NCBI GenBank assembly: GCA_027021185.1
Contig: JALUUU010000202.1
Coordinates: forward strand, 1 to 7,393
Source: an archaeon
GTDB lineage: Archaea > Hydrothermarchaeota > Hydrothermarchaeia > Hydrothermarchaeales > JALUUU01
Reading direction: 5' to 3'
DNA length: 7,393 nucleotides
Shown here: positions 1 through 4,557 of the stretch, in pieces
Numbering within the stretch: the first letter of the stretch is position 1
Layout: each line of letters opens with the position of its first letter
Program-made: the position numbers and the translations under genes
The notes under the pieces: generated by a model
The model's database searches: none
The model's input: the letters and a program-made list of their open reading frames with translations, nothing else
Told to the model about the DNA's origin: nothing

Positions 1-77
1 ATGGGCACAATAATGGTCCTGCCGGTCTTTCGGTCAAAAATTCTCTCCATCCTGACTTTCTTGCCTATCTCACTCAT
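1..77 (-). CDS. DhnA-family aldolase, probably 2-amino-3,7-dideoxy-D-threo-hept-6-ulosonate (ADH) synthase, N-terminal part only
   Basis: The minus strand from the ATG at 77-75 reads 25 codons, starting MSEIGKKVRMERIFDRK and continuing TGRTIIVPM at the window edge. This matches the N-terminus of the archaeal DhnA-type class I aldolases, where G-K-x-V/I-R-x-E-R-I-F is followed by T-x-x-x-P-M-D-H-G. In archaea this family includes ADH synthase, the first enzyme of the alternative route to 3-dehydroquinate and aromatic amino acids, and a fructose-bisphosphate aldolase. The ADH synthase reading is favoured by the opening residues and by trpA and trpB in the same window, but the active site lies outside, so function is inferred. 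The start is well supported: AGGGTGA lies six bases upstream (84-90) and a TATA box at 125-133 predicts a leader of about 25 bases. The gene is cut by the window edge, not visibly broken. Confidence 0.75.
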   Translation of the reverse strand, partial: MSEIGKKVRMERIFDRKTGRTIIVP

Positions 78-83
78 CTCACT

Positions 84-90
84 TCACCCT
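84..90 (-). promoter_or_regulatory. Shine-Dalgarno of the left-edge aldolase
   Basis: AGGGTGA on the minus strand ends six bases before the ATG at 77-75. It fits a leadered transcript from the TATA box at 125-133 and fixes the start of this short partial gene. An ATG further upstream (104-102) runs into a TGA after eight codons and is not the start. Confidence 0.7.
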
Positions 91-119
91 GCTAAATGTT
101 ACCATGATACAGCATAGCA

Positions 120-137
120 AACCTCTATATAAAGGTT
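120..137 (-). promoter_or_regulatory. Archaeal TATA box of the aldolase gene, embedded in a near-palindrome
   Basis: The minus strand carries TTTATATAG at 133-125, a strong archaeal TATA element. Its centre is about 27 bases from a predicted transcription start near 102. The surrounding 18 bases (plus strand AACCTCTATATAAAGGTT) are an inverted repeat with 16 of 18 positions symmetric. The symmetry could make the box work in both directions or could be an operator; neither is shown. The left end of the insertion sequence lies only 18 bases further upstream. Confidence 0.6.
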
Positions 138-155
138 GCGGTGGCTCTCTCTGTC

Positions 156-180
156 TGTAGTTCCTCACCACATATTGGAC
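156..180 (+). repeat. Left terminal inverted repeat of the insertion sequence
   Basis: This stretch begins TGTAGTTCCT and ends TTGGAC. It matches the reverse complement of 1074-1098 at 21 of 25 positions, including ten consecutive bases at the outer end and six at the inner end. Similarity fades further inward (about 8 of the next 11) and stops abruptly outside, as expected for element ends. Confidence 0.75.
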
Positions 181-226
181 ACTTTTCATAAGGGGTGGGC
201 CATGTATTTATTAATGGTGAGGCAGT

Positions 227-1129
227 TTGGATAGGGACATAGACAGGCTCAGGCGTTGGTGTGTTAGGAGGAAGATGGAGGGCTGGAAGGTCTCGACGAT
301 ATGCAGACATGCCCGGATACCACGGGCCACATTCTATTTCTGGTGGAGTAAATACCGGGACGGCGGCATGCCAAACCTGGATTCCGGGTCAAGGAGACCG
401 AAGACCATCCATAGGACCCGGAAAAGCATTGTGCGTCGCATCGTGGAGCTGCGCAGGGAAACGGGCTGGAATGAGGAAGGCCATCGCTGCAAAGCTGGCG
501 TTAGAGGGCGTTGAGGTGGGCCACAGCACGGTCTACCGCGTCCTGGCGAAGCAATTGGCTTGATCAATCACATGGGATAAGCCGAGGAAGCAGCGCACCT
601 ACAGGCACTGAAATCTAGGAGGAGGCCGTACCCGCTGTGGGAGGTCGATCTGTGCATCTATGATAGGCGCTGGTTAGCAGCATTCCTGGATGACCGCTCC
701 AGGTTTGCCGTGGCCCTGGAGCTCTTCAAGCATGCCACAACCCGTAACATCCTGGGGTTGCTTGAGTCCGCCATCGATGAGCATGGCTGGCTCCGGGAGG
801 TCCTCACTGATCATGGCACCCAGTTCTATGCAAGCAGAGGCGGGAAATCCGGGTTCACCAGGTTCTGCGAGGAGAACAACATTAGGCACATCTATGGCGG
901 GATCGGTAAGCCAACGTTCCTGGGCAAGGTCGAGCGATTCAACCGCATCTTCAAAGAACTCTTCCCCAGGTTTAACTGCCTAGAGGTTTTTACTGATCAC
1001 TACAACTTTGAGAAACCCTACAGAGGACTAAACTATGCAACATCGGCAAGCATAGCATATATCTCAGATAAACGTCCAACATGTCATAAGGAACTACAAG
1101 TAGCAAGTCCTGGCACAAATTTGAATTAA
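227..1129 (+). pseudogene. IS481-like transposase, broken by several frameshifts and stops
   Basis: The reading starts in one frame at about 227 (TTG; DRDIDRLRRW), with a helix-turn-helix region at WKVSTICRHARIPRATFY. It shifts near 473 to a second frame (IAAKLALEGVEVGHSTVYRVL), meets a TGA at 561-563 and then WDKPRKQRTYRH followed by TGA at 609-611. It returns to the first frame near 611 for the integrase core (PLWEVDLCIYD, FLDDRSRFAVALELFKHATT, LTDHGTQFY, GKVERF). The likely catalytic residues survive: Asp at 647-649, Asp at 809-811 and Glu at 932-934. The second and third are 41 codons apart, longer than the classic DD35E and due to a GGKSGF-containing insert. With at least two shifts and two in-frame stops, no functional protein is expected. 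The exact C-terminus is uncertain. Confidence 0.8.
1074..1098 (-). repeat. Right terminal inverted repeat of the insertion sequence
   Basis: This is the partner of 156-180 in inverted orientation. The last transposase reading frame runs through it and continues to a stop at 1127-1129, so the repeat is also translated, giving RPTCHKELQ. The outer boundary is set at 1098 because matching to the left end stops there. Confidence 0.75.
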
Positions 1130-1186
1130 GAGACTTCGAGGACATGCTCTATGAGGTCTTTACTACGCATACAGCTCTGAGAATAA

Positions 1187-1216
1187 GGTAGGGGTGCCTC
1201 CAGAAACCCCAGTACC
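1187..1216. other. Hairpin with 9-bp stem (GGTAGGGGT / ACCCC..TACC)
   Basis: GGTA (1187-1190) pairs with TACC (1213-1216), and GGGGT (1191-1195) pairs with ACCCC (1206-1210), leaving a two-base bulge (AG) and a ten-base loop. A further A-T pair at 1186/1217 is possible. The hairpin has no T-run after it, so alone it is not a standard terminator. It may be part of a structured RNA together with the next hairpin. Confidence 0.45.
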
Positions 1217-1227
1217 TATCTAGCGTC

Positions 1228-1261
1228 CGAAGAAGGGGATCTGCGGCCCTATCTTCGTTTT
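1228..1261 (+). terminator. Hairpin followed by a T tract, terminator-like
   Basis: CGAAGA (1228-1233) pairs with TCTTCG (1252-1257). After one mismatch GGGG (1235-1238) pairs with CCCT (1247-1250), closing a loop of about eight bases. On the plus strand the stem is followed by TTTT (1258-1261). The arrangement resembles an intrinsic terminator for plus-strand transcription leaving the insertion sequence. Archaeal termination depends mainly on T tracts, so the stem may have another role. Confidence 0.4.
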
Positions 1262-1324
1262 AATGCTGTCCGTCATTCCCCTATTACCAAGGTCGAGAAA
1301 GCTCTTTCGCAGGTGGACATAGGC

Positions 1325-1768
1325 TCATAGCACGCCCGCCTTGACGTACATAGCCAGCCCCGTGAGCACGGCCAGGGTATAGGAGGTCACTCCTAGGGCA
1401 CCGAGGACCATATGAACTATCTCTTTCCTGCCTATCTTCTCTGTGAAGATGCTGTTTCTGAGGGCGAAGCCGTAGATAAGGGTTATAGTTAGCAGCACTG
1501 AAGCGGCGGCTATGGAGGCCGTGTGGAGAGAAAGCAATCCCGTGGCGGCGAAGGCCTCTCTTCCCCCGGCCAGCTCCAACGCTATTCGTCTCTCATAGCC
1601 GTAGTACAGGGCCATGGCGAACAGGAAAATGAAATAGGCAGGGTATACTAAGAGGATGTGTCTGGATTTTTCGCCGTGGGGTAGGGATTTAGCTCTCCTA
1701 TACCCGGCGGCAACCCCTGCTATGAATAAAACGAGGCCAAAGGAGAGGATATAGGGATGATAGAGCAT
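1325..1768 (-). CDS. Four-helix integral membrane protein with conserved-looking histidines
   Basis: The 147-residue product has four strongly hydrophobic segments at roughly residues 6-23, 38-58, 73-103 and 117-143, joined by short charged loops (RRAK, ERR, RNSIFTEKIGRKE). Histidines occur near the membrane in helices 1, 3 and 4 (H4 in HP, H82 in LHT, H119 in VHM). That pattern recalls small b-type haem proteins such as the cytochrome b561/DUF4079-like group, but haem binding is only an inference and the family call is tentative. The ATG at 1768 follows the stop of the MscS gene by 32 bases. An AAAAATAC box about 28 bases upstream would suit a leaderless transcript of its own, although read-through from the channel gene is equally possible. 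Confidence 0.65.
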   Translation of the reverse strand: MLYHPYILSFGLVLFIAGVAAGYRRAKSLPHGEKSRHILLVYPAYFIFLFAMALYYGYERRIALELAGGREAFAATGLLSLHTASIAAASVLLTITLIYGFALRNSIFTEKIGRKEIVHMVLGALGVTSYTLAVLTGLAMYVKAGVL

Positions 1769-1792
1769 AATAATTTTATTACTATCTCACTT

Positions 1793-1800
1793 GTATTTTT
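1793..1800 (-). promoter_or_regulatory. Possible TATA box of the four-helix membrane protein gene
   Basis: AAAAATAC on the minus strand is centred about 28 bases before the ATG at 1768, the spacing expected for a leaderless archaeal gene. No Shine-Dalgarno lies close to that ATG. The whole spacer is AT-rich, so the match is weak evidence. Confidence 0.3.
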
Positions 1801-2310
1801 TTATTGCCTGTTTTTCTTGGCCGAGTGGTTGCTTATAGGCGCTCCCCAAACCTTGGAGTTTGGTATAGTTACTATGTCTCCATCCTCGGTTTCAATTATC
1901 GTGGCTATTATGTTTATCTCCATGACCTTGCCCTTCACCTTGGCAGCAGAAATCTTATCCCCTACACTGAAGGGCCGATAAAAAATAAGGAGCATGCCCG
2001 CGGCAAAGTTTGAGAGGGTGTCTTTCACGGCAAAGCCGATGATAAAACCTGCGATTCCTATTCCCGCGATGATGGGCTGCACATCGAGACCCATGGTGCT
2101 GAGGGCCGTCACTAGGGCGAAGGCATAGATGGCGTACTTAATGCCTCTTCTGATGAACCGTTCAATGGTTACGTCTATCTTTGCCCGATCAAGGCTCCTC
2201 TCCAGTATGCTGTCGGCCAGCCTGACGCCGATAGAACCAGCGATGATAATTCCTATCGCAGCGGCGATCTTTGTCCCGTAAATAATCAGGAAATCTAATT
2301 GAGTTGCCAT
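1801..2310 (-). CDS. Small mechanosensitive channel protein, MscS family
   Basis: The 169-residue protein has a first membrane helix at about 7-29, a second at 57-73 and the pore-lining TM3 region at about 77-112. The family signature G-F-A-V-K-D-T-L-S-N-F-A-A-G and RPFSVGDKI (92-120) is intact, and the beta domain follows, ending IPNSKVWGAPISNHS. MscS channels open under membrane tension to release solutes during osmotic downshock. E. coli MscS has 286 residues; this protein stops after the beta domain and lacks the C-terminal alpha/beta vestibule, ending in a clean TAA at 1803-1801 with no sign of a frameshift continuing the fold. It is therefore a naturally short or C-terminally trimmed homologue. 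The ATG at 2310 lies about 35 bases from a TATATATG box at 2341-2348. Confidence 0.88.
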   Translation of the reverse strand: MATQLDFLIIYGTKIAAAIGIIIAGSIGVRLADSILERSLDRAKIDVTIERFIRRGIKYAIYAFALVTALSTMGLDVQPIIAGIGIAGFIIGFAVKDTLSNFAAGMLLIFYRPFSVGDKISAAKVKGKVMEINIIATIIETEDGDIVTIPNSKVWGAPISNHSAKKNRQ

Positions 2311-2340
2311 CTCTATACTATAGGGTACTCTTTTTCAAAT

Positions 2341-2348
2341 CATATATA
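2341..2348 (-). promoter_or_regulatory. TATA box of the MscS-family gene
   Basis: TATATATG on the minus strand lies just after the stop of the upstream unknown gene (2352-2350). It predicts a transcription start near 2318, giving a leader of about seven bases. This suggests the channel gene has its own promoter in addition to any read-through from the panB operon. Confidence 0.5.
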
Positions 2349-2349
2349 C

Positions 2350-2733
2350 CTATTCTTTTTTACTCCACCAGGGCGTGGAAGGGTTTTCGTCGATGTAAAG
2401 GGCGAGCCATTCATCCTCGCCGGAGGATATAACGTAGAGCCGTATGAAAATCGCCGTAGTTGTTGAGTAGTCATAGACCTCGATGTAGGTGCCTCTTTCC
2501 ACCGTGAACTGCTTCACGCCGCAGTCGACAATATCTCCTGCCTCGATGCGGCACGTAATCTTCTCCCCATTTCGCAGTATAGGTTTGAGGCCCCCGTTAA
2601 CATGCTCCAGGACTAGGGAGTACATTACCGCGGGGAACCTTGCGGCTCCGGTGACGTACCGTCCTTTTCTTCTTATGCTGCAGAACTCGGATTCAGCTTC
2701 CAGTCCAGCCAGCAGTTCATCGGTGAAGGACAT
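2350..2733 (-). CDS. Unrecognised 127-residue protein coupled to panB
   Basis: I do not recognise this family. The product is soluble-looking, without signal peptide or membrane helix. It has an acidic N-terminus (DELLAGLEAESE), a basic stretch RRKGRY at 21-26, and a probably beta-rich body (KITCRIEAGDIVDCG, TYIEVYDYSTTTAIFIRLYV). It ends in a Trp-rich acidic/basic tail (STPWWSKKE). Three cysteines (18, 61, 71) are present but do not form a metal-binding CxxC. Its ATG overlaps the panB stop in TAATG, which argues for translational coupling and for a role linked to panB or to the same operon. It is neither an aspartate decarboxylase nor a phosphopantothenate synthetase by length or motif. That it is a real gene is well supported by the overlap; its function is unknown. 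Confidence 0.7.
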   Translation of the reverse strand: MSFTDELLAGLEAESEFCSIRRKGRYVTGAARFPAVMYSLVLEHVNGGLKPILRNGEKITCRIEAGDIVDCGVKQFTVERGTYIEVYDYSTTTAIFIRLYVISSGEDEWLALYIDENPSTPWWSKKE

Positions 2734-3506
2734 TATTTGTAGACGTTTTCTTCCTGCGGGAAATTGCCCTGCTTAACGTCCTGCCTAAAGCTGATGAGGG
2801 CGTTTCTTATGTCGTCTCTCAATCTAAGGTACTGCTTGGCGAATTTGGGAACGTACCTGTCAAAGAGGCCTAGAAGGTCATGTATAACTAGGATCTGGCC
2901 GTCGCAGTATCTTCCGGCACCTATCCCTATGGTGGGTATCTTTATGCTGTTGGTTATCTCTTCCCCCAGGGACTCCGGGACACACTCCAGAACCAAAGAA
3001 AAGACCCCGGCTTTTTCCAGGGCCAGGGCCTCACCGATAATCCGTTCAGCTTCTCCCTTTTCTTTTCCCTGCACCCTGTAGTCGGTTATGCTCTGGGGGG
3101 TGAGGCCTATATGGCCCATAACAGGTATCCCTTCCTTCACAAGGGCCTCCACCACGTCTGTCTTGGGTCCCTCAACCTTCACCCCTTGGGCCCCTGCGTC
3201 CATAAACCTTTTGGCGTTGTAGACGGCGTCCGAGATGGTGTTGTATGTGTCCACGGGCATGTCACCTATTATGAGGGTCTCAGTGGCACCTCTTGCCACG
3301 GCTCTGGTGTGGTGAAGCATGTCCTCCATGGTGACGTCCAGGGGGGAGTCGTAGCCGAGGACAACAACCCCAAGTGAGTCCCCAACCAGGATAAAATCCA
3401 GGCCTGCCTCCTCAACGAGCTTGGCCATGGGATAGTCGTAGGCCGTAAGGGCGGCTATTTTCTCATTCCCTTTTTTCTCCATCAGCCTTTTCACTCTGAT
3501 GTTCAA
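2733..3506 (-). CDS. panB: 3-methyl-2-oxobutanoate hydroxymethyltransferase (ketopantoate hydroxymethyltransferase)
   Basis: PanB transfers a one-carbon unit from a methylene-pterin cofactor to 2-oxoisovalerate to give ketopantoate, the committed step towards pantothenate and coenzyme A. The 257-residue product has the usual length and TIM-barrel motifs: ALTAYDYPMAKL near the N-terminus, the metal ligands D43 (VGDSLG), D82 (IGDMP) and E112 (VKVEG), K110, GHIGLTPQ at 131-138, E174 (LVLECVP) and IGIGAG at 193-198. Translation starts at TTG (3506-3504), supported by a perfect GGAGGT at 3520-3515, eight bases upstream and overlapping the last codons of trpA. The trpA stop is only six bases away and the next gene overlaps the stop, so it is the middle gene of a three-gene operon. 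Confidence 0.95.
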   Translation of the reverse strand: MNIRVKRLMEKKGNEKIAALTAYDYPMAKLVEEAGLDFILVGDSLGVVVLGYDSPLDVTMEDMLHHTRAVARGATETLIIGDMPVDTYNTISDAVYNAKRFMDAGAQGVKVEGPKTDVVEALVKEGIPVMGHIGLTPQSITDYRVQGKEKGEAERIIGEALALEKAGVFSLVLECVPESLGEEITNSIKIPTIGIGAGRYCDGQILVIHDLLGLFDRYVPKFAKQYLRLRDDIRNALISFRQDVKQGNFPQEENVYK

Positions 3507-3512
3507 GAATCA

Positions 3513-4334
3513 CTACCTCCGTGTCCCCTCTTTCAGATCCTTGGAGAGGCGTCTCAGATCTTCCTCGGCCTGAGGGCCTTTCTGCTCAATGTGCTTGACG
3601 AAGGCGCTTCCAACAACAACTCCCGCCGCGCCCGCATCTATTATGGCCTTTACGTGTTCTCTCTTTGATATGCCGAAGCCTACTGCAAGGGGGAGGTCTT
3701 TTACATGCTTAAGTGCCCAGCGGGTTTTTTCAATGGTCTCCTGCTGAAGCTTATCCCTGGCGCCTGTGGTCCCGAGGAGTGAAACCAGATAGAGAAAGCC
3801 TCTGGCTCTTTTCAATATTTTTTTGAGCCTCTGCCTTGTTGTGGTGGGGGCTATTAGGAAAATGGGGTCTACGCCGTACTTATCGCAGTATCGAAGCACT
3901 TCTTGGGCTTCCTCAATAGGCAGGTCAGAGATAAGGATTCCCTCCACGCCAACGTCTCTGCATCTCTTGATGAACCTCTCCTCCCCATACTGCAGAACGA
4001 TGTTGTAGTAGGTCATAAACACGAAGGGGGTGGTTATCCCTCGGTTCCTGAGTCTCTCCACGATCTCAAAGGCCGCATCAGTGTTCATTCCCGCCTTCAG
4101 GGCCCTGTCTATCGCCGCCTGAATCGTGGGGCCATCGGCTATTGGGTCGCTGAAGGGAACCCCCAGCTCAAGGATATCCACATTCTCGCATAAGGCAGCG
4201 GCAAGCCTCTCTGACGCCTCAATGCTTGGGTCTCCCAGGGTGAGATAGCCGATGAGAGCGCCTTCCCCTTTCTCTTTAAGCTCGTGAAAAGTTTTTTCAA
4301 GCCTCGAGGCCACGAGGCGTTGACGGGCCTTCAT
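3513..4334 (-). CDS. trpA: Tryptophan synthase alpha subunit
   Basis: The alpha subunit cleaves indole-3-glycerol phosphate to indole and glyceraldehyde 3-phosphate and passes indole to TrpB. The 273-residue product has the full TIM barrel: GYLTLGDP at 29-36, catalytic Glu56 (ILELGVPFSDP) and Asp67 (ADGPT), equivalent to Glu49 and Asp60 of the Salmonella enzyme, VFMTYYN, the SDLPIEE segment, LLGTTGAR and the phosphate-binding VGFGIS and VVVGSAFV. The frame is open upstream to 4823, but that extension runs antisense to the ferredoxin and reductase genes. The ATG at 4334 is chosen because a TATAAAAA box at 4358-4365 lies about 27 bases upstream, predicting a leaderless message. A GTG at codon 8 is the main alternative. 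panB follows after six bases; trpB lies apart, beyond two genes on the other strand. Confidence 0.95.
   Translation of the reverse strand: MKARQRLVASRLEKTFHELKEKGEGALIGYLTLGDPSIEASERLAAALCENVDILELGVPFSDPIADGPTIQAAIDRALKAGMNTDAAFEIVERLRNRGITTPFVFMTYYNIVLQYGEERFIKRCRDVGVEGILISDLPIEEAQEVLRYCDKYGVDPIFLIAPTTTRQRLKKILKRARGFLYLVSLLGTTGARDKLQQETIEKTRWALKHVKDLPLAVGFGISKREHVKAIIDAGAAGVVVGSAFVKHIEQKGPQAEEDLRRLSKDLKEGTRR
3515..3520 (-). promoter_or_regulatory. Shine-Dalgarno that decides the TTG start of panB
   Basis: GGAGGT on the minus strand is formed by the last codon and stop of trpA and lies eight bases before the TTG at 3506-3504. No ATG or GTG is as well placed, so the TTG start is preferred. 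Ribosomes finishing trpA would sit on this site, which favours coupled translation. Confidence 0.75.
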
Positions 4335-4374
4335 AAGAGAAAGCTTTATCCCACGGATTTTTATATCTTTACCC
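4335..4374. promoter_or_regulatory. Divergent promoter region, trpA / ferredoxin
   Basis: Only 40 bases separate the two start codons. On minus, TATAAAAA (4358-4365) is centred about 27 bases before the trpA ATG. On plus, CTTTATCC (4344-4351) is centred about 28 bases before the ferredoxin ATG. Both transcripts would be leaderless, and neither start has a Shine-Dalgarno. The two boxes lie interlocked within the same spacer, so polymerases or a repressor would compete for the DNA. The minus-strand box is the stronger match. Confidence 0.55.
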
Positions 4375-4557
4375 ATGAAGGGAAAGGCAGCGATTAACCG
4401 AGAGCTTTGCATGGCGTGTGGAGGCTGCGTTGGTGTCTGCCCCTTCACCGCCCTGGAACTTGAGAATGGGAACAAGCTCGACCTCGACGGAGAGAGCTGC
4501 ACTGGCTGCGGAATCTGTGAAAGATTCTGCCCGGTTGGAGCGATAAAGGTGGTTTGA
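4375..4557 (+). CDS. 2[4Fe-4S] ferredoxin, partner of geranylgeranyl reductase
   Basis: The 60-residue product is a bacterial-type ferredoxin with two complete cluster motifs, CMACGGCVGVCP (12-23) and CTGCGICERFCP (42-53), each C-x2-C-x2-C-x3-C-P. It should carry two low-potential [4Fe-4S] clusters. Its TGA is directly followed by the ATG of the geranylgeranyl reductase, with no gap. In Methanosarcina acetivorans a ferredoxin encoded next to geranylgeranyl reductase supports full saturation of archaeal lipids, so the likely role here is to deliver electrons to that enzyme. The start lies about 28 bases from a TATA-like box, suggesting a leaderless transcript. Confidence 0.93.
   Translation: MKGKAAINRELCMACGGCVGVCPFTALELENGNKLDLDGESCTGCGICERFCPVGAIKVV

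Larger units (their letters stand above)
156..1098 (+). mobile_element. Degenerate IS481-like insertion sequence
   Basis: The element is bounded by imperfect terminal inverted repeats (156-180 and 1074-1098, 21 of 25 bases matching), each beginning 5'-TGTAG, which agrees with the 5'-TGT ends common in the IS481 family. The 943-bp length suits a slightly reduced member. Inside is a single transposase gene on the plus strand with a helix-turn-helix region followed by an rve/DDE integrase core, broken by frameshifts and stops. I could not see a target-site duplication flanking the two ends (CTCTGTC on the left, AGTAGCA on the right), which suits an old insertion. The element lies between the promoter of the left-edge aldolase and a gene-free stretch. 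Confidence 0.75.
1130..1324. other. Gene-free stretch between the insertion sequence and the membrane-protein gene
   Basis: No convincing coding region is seen on either strand. It lies between two converging reading frames, the dead transposase on plus and the membrane protein gene on minus. Its notable content is a pair of hairpins at 1187-1216 and 1228-1257. A short imperfect GAAAG/CTTTC inverted repeat sits near 1297-1308. No tRNA-like cloverleaf was recognised. Confidence 0.5.

Noticed and set aside
125..310. Small minus-strand reading frame ending in a CPICGEELQ motif, a possible zinc-knuckle protein
   Set aside because: Its inner part is antisense to the transposase start, and its CxxC end is the left inverted repeat of the insertion sequence. 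The motif is explained by the repeat, so it is recorded as a finding and not as a gene.
146..1108. Target-site duplication flanking the insertion sequence
   Set aside because: Bases immediately outside the two end repeats do not match in any convincing direct repeat.
227..1129. Programmed ribosomal frameshifting in the transposase
   Set aside because: The shifts are multiple, go in both directions and are accompanied by stops. No slippery heptamer was seen at the junctions, so decay is the better explanation.
1130..1324. A tRNA or CRISPR-like array in the gene-free stretch
   Set aside because: No cloverleaf with a CCA-type acceptor and T-loop was found, and no regularly spaced repeats occur here or elsewhere in the window.
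2764..4193. Plus-strand open frames opposite panB and trpA (for example 2764-3081, 3111-3377, 3903-4193)
   Set aside because: They are mirror frames of strongly conserved enzymes, with no recognisable domains or ribosome sites.
4332..4376. trpA start at the ATG at 4376-4374, sharing CATG with the ferredoxin start
   Set aside because: It would put the TATA box within the coding region and add 14 residues not expected in TrpA.
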